A stretch of DNA of 64,000 bases from Evansella halocellulosilytica (GCF_002335745.1 NZ_NIST01000001.1:3782354-3846353); one strand, 5' to 3'. Shown: positions 1 to 9,372, numbered from the stretch's first letter. Translations and numbers: made by a program. Notes: generated by a model from the letters alone, not told the origin.

Positions 1-578
1 CGAAGCAAATCTACTTTATGAACCCCTAAGTCACCCATAACCCCTAGACCTGCTTCCCCTTTATTAAAAAACCAAGTATTTTCTCCTTCCCTAGCTCCAG
101 CATCCGGGCCAGCATGTCCAAAGGTCGTGCGAAAACTGACTACTTTTCCAATAGCCCCTGATTCAATTAATTGTTTTGCTTTTTGATGAGAAGGTATAAA
201 CCTTTGATTGTGGGCAATCATTAACTTTTTCCCAGTTCTTTGACTTACCTCAACCATCTCCTTCGCTTCATCTAGAGTAGTTGCCATAGGTTTTTCACAT
301 AAAACATGTTTTCCTTCTGACATAGCTTCAATTGAATAAGACGCATGCATGGCATTTGGTGTACAAATACTAACAGCATCTATATCTTTATCCGTCAACA
401 ACTCTTTGTAGTTACTATAAGCACGAGCCCCGTAGACTTCAGCTATTTCCTTTGCTCTTTCGTAGTTCATATCACTAACTGCACTAATTTTTACATCATT
501 ATTCTGTTGATATCCTGGCAAGTGACGGTGTATTGCGATATTTCCACAGCCAATAACCCCTATTCTAATCTTATGCAT
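1..578 (-). CDS. Gfo/Idh/MocA-family oxidoreductase, 3' end beyond window
   Basis: The gene starts at the ATG at 578 and runs off the left edge. The visible N-terminal part of about 190 residues begins [15 protein letters not shown], a Rossmann nucleotide-binding start with GxGxxA. CEKPMA follows near residue 100, the EKP motif typical of Gfo/Idh/MocA dehydrogenases. These enzymes use NAD(P) to oxidise or reduce a sugar or sugar-derived hydroxyl. The start overlaps the stop of the upstream ThuA-like gene by 8 bp, so the two are translationally coupled, and it is the last visible gene of the glycan locus. The substrate cannot be read from sequence. The position suggests a product of mannose or Man-GlcNAc catabolism, which is inference. 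Family assignment is firm. Confidence 0.88.
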   Translation of the reverse strand, partial: MHKIRIGVIGCGNIAIHRHLPGYQQNNDVKISAVSDMNYERAKEIAEVYGARAYSNYKELLTDKDIDAVSICTPNAMHASYSIEAMSEGKHVLCEKPMATTLDEAKEMVEVSQRTGKKLMIAHNQRFIPSHQKAKQLIESGAIGKVVSFRTTFGHAGPDAGAREGENTWFFNKGEAGLGVMGDLGVHKVDLL

Positions 579-1308
579 CTACATTCTCCTTTGTTTGACC
601 TATGTTCTGTAGTGGATTTGTATAACCATATTTTATTTCCTTACCAAAGTCTGGTTGTGCCCATTTAATAGCATTTATGATGACCTGCTGTATGTCTTTT
701 TGATGAAAAGTTGGAAAAGTCTCATGCCCCGGCTGAAAGTAAAAAATCTTGCCCTTTCCTCTTTGATAGGTAACACCACTTCGAAAGACTTCACCACCTT
801 CAAACCATCCGACAAAAATAACTTCATCTGGAGAAGGGATGTCAAAATGCTCTCCATACATCTCTTCTTGAGATAATATAATTTTTTCATCAATTCCTTC
901 TGCTATTGGATGTGTTGGGTCGACCACCCAGAGGTATTCTTTCTCTCCAATGTCCCTCCACTTCAATTCACAACTCGTTCCCATCAACCGTTTAAATATT
1001 TTGGAAAAATGTCCAGAATGTAGTACAATTATGCCCATTCCATCGAGTACACGTTGATGTATTTTTTCTACAATGCTGTCCTCTACTTGTTCATGGGCTA
1101 CATGCCCCCACCAAAGTAATACATCCGTTTCTTCAAGTAGCTTATCGCTTAAACCGTGAGATGGCTCTTCTAACGTTGCCGTCTTCACATCAAACCCGTT
1201 ATCCGCTATCACTTGTGCCAAGAGTCCGTGAATGCCTTTTGGATAAATTTCCTTAACAGTTTGATTCGTTTGTTCATGAATATTTTCATTCCAAACTGTC
1301 ACCTTCAC
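571..1308 (-). CDS. ThuA-like domain protein
   Basis: The protein is 245 aa with the ThuA (trehalose utilisation, class I glutamine amidotransferase-like) fold. Visible markers are [13 protein letters not shown] near residue 75, [14 protein letters not shown] near residue 110, and a late [17 protein letters not shown] chose the GTG at 1308 because AAAGGAG lies 9 nt upstream; longer in-frame starts would run into the preceding gene. Family members accompany Gfo/Idh dehydrogenases in sugar loci, some of them in 3-keto-sugar pathways, but their biochemistry is poorly defined. Here it sits between a ROK kinase and a Gfo/Idh gene that it overlaps by 8 bp. A joint role in modifying an imported sugar is inference. 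Confidence 0.85.
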   Translation of the reverse strand: MKVTVWNENIHEQTNQTVKEIYPKGIHGLLAQVIADNGFDVKTATLEEPSHGLSDKLLEETDVLLWWGHVAHEQVEDSIVEKIHQRVLDGMGIIVLHSGHFSKIFKRLMGTSCELKWRDIGEKEYLWVVDPTHPIAEGIDEKIILSQEEMYGEHFDIPSPDEVIFVGWFEGGEVFRSGVTYQRGKGKIFYFQPGHETFPTFHQKDIQQVIINAIKWAQPDFGKEIKYGYTNPLQNIGQTKENVDA

Positions 1309-1333
1309 TTTGAACCGCCTCTCCTTTGGACCT

Positions 1334-2223
1334 TTACTTATATACAGGCCCTCCATTATTTTTCTTAACATATCCACCCACTACCAAAGCTAATGCCCCC
1401 ATAATCCCTTGATTATCGTTGAGGGAAGGGGAGGTGATGTATTCCTCCATTTTCGGGGTGGTGATATAATCATTAAGCATCTGCGGTAGTTCACCTCTAA
1501 TGATTGAATAGAGTGACTGTTGTTTCATGACACCGCCACCTAGAATGATTTTTTCCGGACCGAGTATTAATGCATAATTCATAATTGCTTGTGCTAAATA
1601 ATAACCTTCTAGTTGCCAAACCTCCCTTCGCTCCCCTAATTCATTTCCTTTATGGTTATACCTAGCTTCAATAGCACTCCCCGACGCAAGACCTTCTAAG
1701 CAATCTTTATGGTAGGGACAGCTCCCCTCGAAATAGTCATTTTGATGGCGAGGTACTTGAATATGTCCCATTTCAGGATGAGTCCACGCGTTTAAAATCT
1801 CTCCATTATTTACAAACCCTGCTCCTATCCCTGTACCAACTGTAATGTATAAACAGCTATGCGCCTTCTTAGCAGCCCCCAGCGATATTCCCCTAGTGCT
1901 GCTGCATTGACATCAGTACTAAGAAATGTTGGAACCTTATATCGCTTTGCAAATGCTTCAAAAATATTAAAGTTCTTCCATGGCAACTTCGGTGTATTCA
2001 AGATTTCCCCATAATTTTCTTTCTTTTCATTTAATTCAACTGGTCCAAAACTGCCGATTCCAATGGCTGTTAATCGATAGTTATCAAAAAAAGGATATAT
2101 CTCAGACAACGTAGTTTTTGGTTCTTTTGTGAGAAGAGTGATTTTTTCAATAATCTCTCCATCTTGATTTCCCACTGCACAAACAAACTTTGTCCCCCCT
2201 GCCTCAATCGCTCCAAACGTCAT
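1334..2223 (-). pseudogene. ROK-family fructokinase-like sugar kinase, single-base frameshift
   Basis: Two adjacent frames together encode one GmuE/fructokinase-type ROK kinase of about 295 aa. The first (ATG at 2223) starts MTFGAIEAGGTKFVCAVG, the ATP phosphate-binding loop, and reaches NAAALGEYRWG. The frame then breaks. The other frame, downstream to the stop at 1334, carries MGHIQV, the zinc-type motif CPYHKDCLEGLASG and EKIILGGGV. Restoring one C to the run of five at 1876-1880 rejoins the frames through the expected KKAHSCLYITVGTGIGAG. The break may be a real mutation or a homopolymer sequencing error. The gene follows the ABC lipoprotein gene and precedes thuA. The likely reaction is ATP-dependent phosphorylation of mannose or fructose. 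Confidence 0.85.
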
Positions 2224-2241
2224 GTTTACCCCTCCGTATAA

Positions 2242-2283
2242 TTAGAAAGGTACCCATATATGAATTTTGGGTACCCCTCTTCT
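2242..2283 (-). promoter_or_regulatory. Intercistronic hairpin between solute-binding protein and ROK genes
   Basis: The inverted repeat pairs TTAGAA plus GGTACCC (2242-2255) with GGGTACC plus TTCTAA (2269-2283) around a 13-nt loop. No long U-run follows on the minus strand. Such structures after a binding-protein gene often stabilise its mRNA or limit read-through, so that the lipoprotein is made in excess. That role is inferred. Confidence 0.55.
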
Positions 2284-2336
2284 AACTAACAAAATATAGT
2301 AGCTTAACTAAACAGGAAATATTGACTAGTTGGTAA

Positions 2337-3827
2337 CTATTGGTTTTCCTTCCACTCATCGTATTGACTTTGAATTTCCTCTAATACTTTTTCCATTCCT
2401 GCCTCATATAATTTCTCATTGAATGCTGGAATGTATTCTTCCGGATCTACCGCACCTTTTAACAGCGCTGGTGAAAATTCACTTGTAACGTTACTGATTG
2501 CCGCAATTTCTGTACGAACCGGGCTAGAGTCAAAGTAGAACCCTAATACGGGAGAAGGAATGGAGTTTTCGTTAAACTCTTCAAAAGCATCCCATTTATC
2601 TGCTGGCTCATCTTCATACAGCTTCAAAAGTAATTGGTTTCCAATTGCGAAGCTCGGCATGTTAAACCTTTCAACACGTGCAGGTAAGTCATTGATGGTC
2701 CCATCTTCATTTTCTTCGTAGTGAACACCTTCGATCCCTTTGTCGATTAAGTTTCTTAAATAAGGATCAGAGTTAAGTAAATTTAAGAACATCATAGCTC
2801 GTTCTGGATTCTGAGAAGTGGTTGAAATCGCTTGCATCGAACCAGTTACTGAGTTATTAAACACATATGGCTCATGAAGAGGACGTGTTGCAATTTCATA
2901 CCCCGCTGATCTAGACCATACAAGTTCTGCATAAGGCTGATAGAGCTCTTTACGTACAAACCAGTTTGGAGTTTCTAACGGCCATGAGTCTGTGCTTGTT
3001 GCAGCGTCTGGACGAATGTAACCTTTTTTATAGTAATCATGCATAACTTTTAGTGTTTCCATCGTCACATCTTCTTCATATTTATTAACTACTTCATCCG
3101 TATTCCCATCTAATCTGAAAGCAAAAGGCATTTCCTCCTGAAGAATTGAATCAAAAGGAAGGTATGCATCAAATGTTGCAATCGGTGTTACATCCGATTC
3201 CTCTTCTTTAATTACAGCTAGAAGTGGCTCTATATCTGCCAATGAGTTAACTGTTGAAATGTCTAAGTTGTGTTTTTCAACTAATTCATTATTAAATGAA
3301 AGGACAGCTTGCTGACCTACTTCTTTATTCGTTGGGACAGCATAGAGTTCTCCGTCAATTTGAGCTCCTTCTAAAAATGAAGGATCAATTAACTCTTTCA
3401 TTTCTTGTCCATATTCATCCATTAAATCATTTAATCCAACAAACGCACCACGACGTGCATTCAGGGAATAGTTATTTGCCCATGAACTTGTAAATGCAAT
3501 ATCATACTCTTCACCGGAAGTGGTGATCACTTGCATCCTCTCATCAAATTCTCCCCAGTCGAGTAATCTAAGATCAATAGTTGCATTAATTTTTTCTTCA
3601 GTATACTCATTAACTTCCTCCATAACTACATCAAGGTCTTGTTGTGGAGTTCCAATTAAGTACCAAGTTAGTGTAACTGGGTCTAACTCATCGTCTGCCT
3701 CACCTGTTTCTGGAGTGCCTTCTTCACTTTCACCAGAGTTACTTTCTGCCTCTTCTTCACCACTACAAGCTACCAACAAACCAACAAAACCGACTAACAT
3801 TACTAGTAGTAAAAGTATTTTTTTCAT
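2337..3827 (-). CDS. ABC transporter extracellular sugar-binding lipoprotein (LplA/YtcQ type)
   Basis: The protein is 496 aa from the ATG at 3827, which has a GGGGGAAAG site just upstream. The N-terminus MKKILLLLVMLVGFVGLL followed by VAC is a lipoprotein signal with the lipid-anchored cysteine at about residue 21, then an acidic linker. The mature part looks like the large CUT1 solute-binding family that carries a C-terminal DUF3502-type domain (LplA/YtcQ relatives): LTWYLIGTPQQDLD near the start, DIAFTSSWANNY in the middle, NPERAMMFLNLL later. It should capture an oligosaccharide outside the membrane and hand it to the two permeases encoded just upstream in the operon. In this context the ligand is probably a released high-mannose N-glycan, which is inference. 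Confidence 0.9.
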   Translation of the reverse strand: MKKILLLLVMLVGFVGLLVACSGEEEAESNSGESEEGTPETGEADDELDPVTLTWYLIGTPQQDLDVVMEEVNEYTEEKINATIDLRLLDWGEFDERMQVITTSGEEYDIAFTSSWANNYSLNARRGAFVGLNDLMDEYGQEMKELIDPSFLEGAQIDGELYAVPTNKEVGQQAVLSFNNELVEKHNLDISTVNSLADIEPLLAVIKEEESDVTPIATFDAYLPFDSILQEEMPFAFRLDGNTDEVVNKYEEDVTMETLKVMHDYYKKGYIRPDAATSTDSWPLETPNWFVRKELYQPYAELVWSRSAGYEIATRPLHEPYVFNNSVTGSMQAISTTSQNPERAMMFLNLLNSDPYLRNLIDKGIEGVHYEENEDGTINDLPARVERFNMPSFAIGNQLLLKLYEDEPADKWDAFEEFNENSIPSPVLGFYFDSSPVRTEIAAISNVTSEFSPALLKGAVDPEEYIPAFNEKLYEAGMEKVLEEIQSQYDEWKENQ

Positions 3828-3911
3828 TTCTTTCCCCCACTTAGTTTTTTTATCAAAGGAAGAAACATAGGAAAAAACTATAGTAACTTCCTTTAATGAG
3901 CAGTTCAAGAA

Positions 3912-4877
3912 CTATTCTTTGACACTTCCAATTGTCAATCCCTTTACAAAATACTTTTGGAAGAAGGGATAAGACAAAGCGATTGGTAAAGTTGCAATTA
4001 CAACCATCGCCATCCTTGCAGAGTCTTGTGGTATAGATGCTAATATACTACCATTCTGAGTAGATAACATGGCATTTTGCCGTATAAAATCTAAGTTATT
4101 TTCAATCCTCATTAATAAAGACTGTAATGGCACCAAACTCGGGTCATCTATGAAAAGCAAAGCATTAAACCAATCATTCCAGTATGCAAGTGTATTAAAT
4201 AAAGCGATTGTTGCAATACCTGGAATAGCCAGAGGCAATACAATCGTTAAGAAAATTCGAAATTCTCCTGCCCCATCAATACGTGCCGATTCGAGAATTG
4301 CCTCAGGAACTGATCGCTGGAAAAATGTCCTCATTATAATGACGTAAAAGGCATTAACAGTCATCGGCAATATTAATGCCCATACGGAGTTTTTTAACCC
4401 TAAAAATTGTGTCATCACAATATAGAAAGGTACCATACCACCACTGAATAGCATGGTGAAAAAAGCGATAAACGTAAACTGCTTTCTATACAAAAACTGT
4501 TTCCTTGATATTGCGTAAGCGTAAAGTGCTATCACGGATACACTCAGGATCGTACCAACAATCGTAACAAAAAGTGTCACGCCATAAGCACGAAAAATCT
4601 GTGACCTCACTTGCCATAAATACTTATAAGCTTCTAAGCTCCATTCCTCCGGTATAAGTCGATATCCGTGCAAGGACAATGACTGTTCACTCGACAGGGA
4701 GATGATGATGACATAAATGAATGGAAATATACAGAGGAATGCAAACGAACCTAGTAAAATATGCATCACTACACTCGTCTTGCCCGAAAAGCCATATGGA
4801 TTAAATTTTTTCTTTTTCCTTGGAGGAAGGGTTTTTTTATGTTCAGTTGACTCGGCTGATTTTGGTGGGATATCCAA
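3912..4877 (-). CDS. Carbohydrate ABC transporter permease (LplC/YtcP type)
   Basis: This is an inner-membrane permease of the MalG/LplC family with six predicted hydrophobic segments and the cytoplasmic EAA loop ESARIDGAGEFRIFLTIVLP. That loop docks the ATPase. The N-terminal tail is rich in Lys and Pro. In-frame starts are GTG at 4886 and TTG at 4877. The AAGGAG site ends only 1 nt before the GTG but 10 nt before the TTG, so I used the TTG. It forms a pair with the permease encoded upstream (4909-5847) and the lipoprotein encoded downstream. No ATPase gene is present, so a shared MsmX-like ATPase is expected, as is known for similar B. subtilis importers. Confidence 0.9.
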   Translation of the reverse strand: MDIPPKSAESTEHKKTLPPRKKKKFNPYGFSGKTSVVMHILLGSFAFLCIFPFIYVIIISLSSEQSLSLHGYRLIPEEWSLEAYKYLWQVRSQIFRAYGVTLFVTIVGTILSVSVIALYAYAISRKQFLYRKQFTFIAFFTMLFSGGMVPFYIVMTQFLGLKNSVWALILPMTVNAFYVIIMRTFFQRSVPEAILESARIDGAGEFRIFLTIVLPLAIPGIATIALFNTLAYWNDWFNALLFIDDPSLVPLQSLLMRIENNLDFIRQNAMLSTQNGSILASIPQDSARMAMVVIATLPIALSYPFFQKYFVKGLTIGSVKE

Positions 4878-4908
4878 CTTTATCACTCTCCTTCCACCTA
4901 ATTATTCT

Positions 4909-5847
4909 TCAAAATAGTGCATTTTCTTCGTCTATTTTTCTAACAACGTAATTCGTCAGTAATATTAAGATGAAACCTACTGTCGCCTGATATAAACCAG
5001 CTGCAGTACTCATTCCAATATCCCCCATTGACATAAGTCCACGATAAACATACGTATCGATTACGTTCGTCACAGAATATAATGGCCCTGAATCCCGCGG
5101 AACCTGATAGAACAATCCAAAGTCTGCACTAAAAATACTTCCTATATTTAAAATAGTTAAAATGATAATTAAAGGCATAATCATCGGAATGGTAATACGC
5201 CAAATCTGTTGCCACTTGCTAGCCCCATCGATCATTGCCGCTTCGTAATACGTTCTATCAATCCCTACAATAGCTGCCAGGTATACAATGCTTCCAAACC
5301 CTACACCCTTCCATTGGCTGATTGCGACAAGAAAATAAGGCCAATAGGCGGATTCGTTATACCATGATACTGGATCCATATTGAACATTTCCAATACACT
5401 GTTAAACAATCCTCGATCAACACTCAGGAAAGCGAATACAAAATAACTAACAACTACCCAGGATAAAAAGTGTGGAAACAACATTCCAGTTTGATAAATT
5501 TTAGCAAGCTTTTGTTTCGTTAATTCACTTAAAATGATAGCGACACCAACTGCCAAAAAAAGTCCTAAAATGATAAAAACTAAGTTATAAAAAACTGTGT
5601 TCCTTGTGATGATATAAGCATCATTTGTACTGAATAAAAACCTGAAGTTTTCAAATCCTACCCATTCACTGTGATAAACACTGGCGAAAAACCCATCCGG
5701 ATGGAATCTGAAATCTTTAAACGCCATCACCTGACCAAACATCGGTAAGTACTTCATGATGATGAGCCAGATAAATCCAGGCATTATCATTAAAAGCCAG
5801 ATTCGATTGTCGTATAAGTTTTTTCCAAATTTCCTTAAGCGCTGCAT
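4909..5847 (-). CDS. Carbohydrate ABC transporter permease (LplB/YteP type)
   Basis: The protein is 312 aa. It is a membrane permease of the LplB/YteP family, recognisable by the N-terminal LLMIMPGFIWLIIMKYLPMFG segment, five further hydrophobic stretches and the EAA loop YEAAMIDGASKWQQIWRITIP. Two in-frame ATGs lie 6 nt apart; the second (5847) is preferred because AAGGGGG is 6 nt upstream of it, while the first abuts the site. It is the first gene of the importer transcription unit and sits about 180 bp downstream of the two-component genes, separated from them by a terminator and a likely promoter. It forms the translocation pore with the LplC-type partner. Confidence 0.9.
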   Translation of the reverse strand: MQRLRKFGKNLYDNRIWLLMIMPGFIWLIIMKYLPMFGQVMAFKDFRFHPDGFFASVYHSEWVGFENFRFLFSTNDAYIITRNTVFYNLVFIILGLFLAVGVAIILSELTKQKLAKIYQTGMLFPHFLSWVVVSYFVFAFLSVDRGLFNSVLEMFNMDPVSWYNESAYWPYFLVAISQWKGVGFGSIVYLAAIVGIDRTYYEAAMIDGASKWQQIWRITIPMIMPLIIILTILNIGSIFSADFGLFYQVPRDSGPLYSVTNVIDTYVYRGLMSMGDIGMSTAAGLYQATVGFILILLTNYVVRKIDEENALF

Positions 5848-5889
5848 CTTCATCCCCCTTCCAGATCTGACTTTCTTTAACCTAATTCA

Positions 5890-5895
5890 ATTATA
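5890..5895 (-). promoter_or_regulatory. Likely -10 element of the ABC importer operon
   Basis: On the minus strand this is TATAAT, about 43 nt upstream of the permease start. No good TTGACA-like hexamer lies 16-18 bp upstream of it, so the promoter may be activator-dependent. That would fit control by the adjacent YesN-type regulator, but this is inference. Confidence 0.4.
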
Positions 5896-5980
5896 TGAAA
5901 ACCCTTTCAACACCTAAAGTTGATATATCTTAGATTTACTGGCTAAAATAAATACAAATGAAAATATCAAAGTTAACAAA

Positions 5981-6026
5981 AGAGAGCGACTCAAAGGTTA
6001 ATTTTGTACCTTGTGAACCACTCTCT
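5981..6026 (-). terminator. Rho-independent terminator after the response regulator
   Basis: An imperfect stem pairs AGAGAG...AAGGT (5981-5998) with ACCTT...CTCTCT (6008-6026), immediately downstream of the stop at 6029. TTTTGTT follows on the minus strand. It separates the hydrolase/two-component unit from the ABC importer unit. Confidence 0.6.
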
Positions 6027-6028
6027 GA

Positions 6029-7543
6029 TCATCTTCTTTCTTTTCTCCATTTAGATGGGGTAACACCTTCCAGCTTTTTAAACTGTTTATAAAAATAGGC
6101 TGAATCCGTATACCCCACTTTTTTCCCAATCGCACCTGCCTTTTCATGTGAATAGAGAAGTAATTTTTTCGCCTTATCAACTCTTAGTTTATTTAAATAT
6201 TTCGTAAAGGAGTAATTCACCTCTTTTTGAAACAATTGCCCTAAATAGATTGGATTAATATGAAAGCTGTTACCTAATGTTTTAAGAGACATCTCTTCTG
6301 ACAAATTCTGATGGATAAAATTCAACACGGTTTGAATAATAGGGCTATACTCCTGATCTTTCTGTGTATAATTCATTTCCATCATTTCGAGACATTTATC
6401 CAATAATTTCAGGGCATCCGTCAGTCCTTCAATATATAATATCTTTTGTAACATCTCCACATAAAGCTCATAATCAATATGGAGGGAGAAGCTGTTTTTC
6501 ACTTGAAAAAAGAACTCCAATAAAACACTTTTCATAAGTAATGGTCGATCTTGTTCAAACTTAGATAATGTTTGTTTCATTGATGTTTTCACTGCTTCAT
6601 AATCCTGATTAGCAAGTTGCTCCATGATTACGTGAGACACATAGTTACTCGTATACTTTTTCGATTGCTCATATCCTTCTGATACAATGTTTAATTGCTC
6701 GGCAAGATTATGTTCCTTTTCCGGAAGAAGCAACCTTAATTCACTTACCATTTCTAATTCTCGATAAACATCCTGAATTTGACTTAGATCATCAATTTTT
6801 TTACTGTGAACAAAAACATAATCTTCAATTATTTGTACTTTACCAATTAGATGATGTATTTTATCCATTTTCCCTTCACAATCTACTTCATCAACCTTTG
6901 ACCATAAGAAAAGGCAATCTCCAGATGGAGTAATAACGGTAACAACATTCTCTTCACGTTCGAAGGCCTTTCTCCACGTTTGCCAATTCTTATCATTCTG
7001 CTCGTCCTCATCTACTTTCAATAACCCCATCCATAATGGGGCTCCTATCTGTAACTCTGGATAAAAAGATATCCTTTGTCTTAACGCTTCATAACTCATT
7101 TTTCCAACAACCCAGCGCCAGATGGAATGATCCCTTAACACTAGTACTGACTCCTCTTCCAACACCATTTGATTTAGTTTCTCCTTTACAAGTTCAAGGG
7201 AAGAAATTAATTCTTCTTCATTAATGGGTTTCAAAAGGTAGTTTTCGATTCCTAATTGTAGCCCTTCCTTAACTAATCCGAACTCCTGGAAACCTGATAA
7301 TACGATCACCTTCATATTTTTCTGTTGGTCTCGCAAGCGACGAGTCAGCTGAAGACCTGTCATCTCCGGCATCTTAATATCTGTAATTAACACATCAAGT
7401 GGTTCTTTCTGAGACTTTTCTAACGCCTCCAAACCATTTTTCGCGGTTGCAACCACTTGAAATCCAAGTGATTCCCATTCAATGATGTTTCTTAAGCCCT
7501 CCAGAATTAACGGTTCATCATCAACAAGCATTACTCTTATCAT
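6029..7543 (-). CDS. Response regulator, YesN type (receiver + AraC HTH)
   Basis: The protein is 504 aa. The N-terminal receiver starts MIRVMLVDDEPLILEG with acidic pocket residues D8/D9, phosphoacceptor D55 in LITDIKMPEM and a conserved Lys in YLLKPI. A long linker follows. The last 100 residues form an AraC-type double helix-turn-helix (SLKTLGNSFHINPIYLGQLF, then VGYTDSAYFYKQFKKLEG). The gene is 6 bp downstream of its histidine kinase partner. YesN-type regulators typically activate carbohydrate uptake operons in response to extracellular oligosaccharides. Targets here are probably the ABC importer just downstream and perhaps the GH85/GH1 promoters. Confidence 0.93.
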   Translation of the reverse strand: MIRVMLVDDEPLILEGLRNIIEWESLGFQVVATAKNGLEALEKSQKEPLDVLITDIKMPEMTGLQLTRRLRDQQKNMKVIVLSGFQEFGLVKEGLQLGIENYLLKPINEEELISSLELVKEKLNQMVLEEESVLVLRDHSIWRWVVGKMSYEALRQRISFYPELQIGAPLWMGLLKVDEDEQNDKNWQTWRKAFEREENVVTVITPSGDCLFLWSKVDEVDCEGKMDKIHHLIGKVQIIEDYVFVHSKKIDDLSQIQDVYRELEMVSELRLLLPEKEHNLAEQLNIVSEGYEQSKKYTSNYVSHVIMEQLANQDYEAVKTSMKQTLSKFEQDRPLLMKSVLLEFFFQVKNSFSLHIDYELYVEMLQKILYIEGLTDALKLLDKCLEMMEMNYTQKDQEYSPIIQTVLNFIHQNLSEEMSLKTLGNSFHINPIYLGQLFQKEVNYSFTKYLNKLRVDKAKKLLLYSHEKAGAIGKKVGYTDSAYFYKQFKKLEGVTPSKWRKERR

Positions 7544-7549
7544 GATTCG

Positions 7550-9295
7550 TCACCTCTCTATCCCGGGCAATCTCACAGATACAACTGTTTTAACTTCTGG
7601 AATACTCTGAACCATAACACCATAATTCGCCCCATATTTTAGTCTGATCCGCTCATTTACATTAATTAAACCGATAGAGTTAGTTGAGCTCTCCCCCTTG
7701 TCCAGTTTACATTTTATCTGCTCTAATTTATCTTTACTAATCCCCTTTCCATTATCTTCTATTTCAATCCATAATGTTTCATTCTTTTCACACATTTTAA
7801 TTTCGATTATATTATCATTGCTGTTCTGTTTAAATCCATGGAGTAAAAAATTTTCGATAAGAGGCTGTAAAATAAAAGGTGGAATTAAATAACGGTTCAG
7901 ACTTTCATTCCCAACAAAATGACAGCTAAGTTGTCCTGGAAATCTGACTTTAAACAATTCGATATATTGACGGGCATGATTCTGTTCCTCCTCCAATGTA
8001 ACTAATTCTGCTGTTCTTAAAGAATAACGAAATAATTCAGATAACTGAACTATCATCTTTGCAGTCGTTCGACTACCTTCAGTTAATGATTTCATTCTGA
8101 TTGCCTCTAACGTATTGTATAAGAAGTGGGGATTTATCTGTGCCTGAAGGCTAGCGAGCTCAGCCTCCTTCTGTTTTATTTTCGATGTATACACTTTATT
8201 AATGTAATTATTCAATTCATCCAACGTCTCATTAAACGTCACAGAAATAACACTTAAGTCATCATTTACTTTCCCGGTATCGATCTTTAAATCTAAATTA
8301 CCATCTTGAACCTCACGCATTTTTGTGACAATTTGATCTACACGCTTTGAGTGCCTCCTAAGAGAAAAATAAGGTAGTATGATAGCGATTACTGTTAAAG
8401 CCATTATGATTAATAATATAGTAATTTTATAGGTGAATAATGATGCTAATTCCTTTCTTGGAATAATCGACATAATCATTAGATTGCTTACTGGTTCCAC
8501 AGACGTTTGAATATAATATAGATCATCTAACTTTACCTCCTTCTGTACAGTTCCAAAAACTATCTCTTCCAAGATACCATCCGCTAAATCCCCATAAGAA
8601 AAATACACATTCATATCTTCATCAGTAACGAGAAAGGTTCCTTGAATGGAACCCTCTTGAAGAGAGAGGATCCGTTCAACATTCTCGTAGGTAAAATGAA
8701 TGGAGAGTGTACCTAATCTCTCTAAATAAATAGGATCATTAATTATTTCATTCACTGTATAGAAGGTCGAATTTCCCTTTTCATTAAAATTCAGATCCTT
8801 TTTCTCAGATCCTTTTTGTGTATTTTCATACCAACGTAAGTGATTAAACATATAAAAATATTCTGTACCAAGAGTATCATTCTTAATATCAAGAGCAACA
8901 ACCGTGTCATCTCTAGAAAAATAGTTTTTCACATAAATATCAAAGTTGTACGGAACAAACGAGTCACTATTTGCAAATTTATCGAGCCTGTAACCTATAT
9001 ACTCCTCATAATCATGCTGGAGGGCAAATGCCAAATCTTGTATTAAATCTTTCTCAAGATATAAATTACGGACTCCCTGGGATACAAATTGATGCTTCTC
9101 AAGAAAATCTGATTTTATTTCATCTATTATCGCACCATGCTTATCTACCTCTCTCTGAACAATAAAATCCGAATAATAATTGGAGAGAAACAAAAATAAG
9201 CTGGCCATCGTCAGGAATATGATTGTAGAATAGGTAAAAAACACTCTGTGAAATAGTTTGCCGCTTATTTTCCGAAAAAAACGTAATGTTTTCAT
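7550..9295 (-). CDS. Sensor histidine kinase, YesM type
   Basis: The protein is 581 aa. The start ATG at 9295 has TAGGAG 8 nt upstream; an ATG 18 nt earlier has no such site. Topology is an N-terminal transmembrane segment (FFTYSTIIFLTMASLFLFLS), an extracellular sensor of about 250 residues, a second membrane segment (ITILLIIMALTVIAIILPYF), a HAMP-like region, the His-kinase H-box INPHFLYNTLEAIRMKS and the N/G boxes (ENFLLHGF, IEDNGKGIS). It should sense an extracellular glycan and phosphorylate the adjacent YesN-type regulator. It is downstream of the GH38 gene, with a hairpin in the 77-bp gap. Confidence 0.93.
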   Translation of the reverse strand: MKTLRFFRKISGKLFHRVFFTYSTIIFLTMASLFLFLSNYYSDFIVQREVDKHGAIIDEIKSDFLEKHQFVSQGVRNLYLEKDLIQDLAFALQHDYEEYIGYRLDKFANSDSFVPYNFDIYVKNYFSRDDTVVALDIKNDTLGTEYFYMFNHLRWYENTQKGSEKKDLNFNEKGNSTFYTVNEIINDPIYLERLGTLSIHFTYENVERILSLQEGSIQGTFLVTDEDMNVYFSYGDLADGILEEIVFGTVQKEVKLDDLYYIQTSVEPVSNLMIMSIIPRKELASLFTYKITILLIIMALTVIAIILPYFSLRRHSKRVDQIVTKMREVQDGNLDLKIDTGKVNDDLSVISVTFNETLDELNNYINKVYTSKIKQKEAELASLQAQINPHFLYNTLEAIRMKSLTEGSRTTAKMIVQLSELFRYSLRTAELVTLEEEQNHARQYIELFKVRFPGQLSCHFVGNESLNRYLIPPFILQPLIENFLLHGFKQNSNDNIIEIKMCEKNETLWIEIEDNGKGISKDKLEQIKCKLDKGESSTNSIGLINVNERIRLKYGANYGVMVQSIPEVKTVVSVRLPGIER

Positions 9296-9320
9296 ACTTA
9301 CTTCTCCTAACATCCGAATG

Positions 9321-9362
9321 AAAGGGAAAAGAGACTAGATGCTAGCCTCTGTTTCATTTCCC
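9321..9362 (-). promoter_or_regulatory. Hairpin between GH38 and the sensor kinase gene
   Basis: A mostly paired inverted repeat (GGGAAA, AGAG, CTAG against CTAG, CTCT, TTTCCC; 3-nt loop ATG) lies right after the GH38 stop. No U-run follows it on the minus strand. It may attenuate or process the message so that kinase and regulator are made at lower levels than the hydrolases. Confidence 0.5.
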
Positions 9363-9372
9363 TATCAGAATA

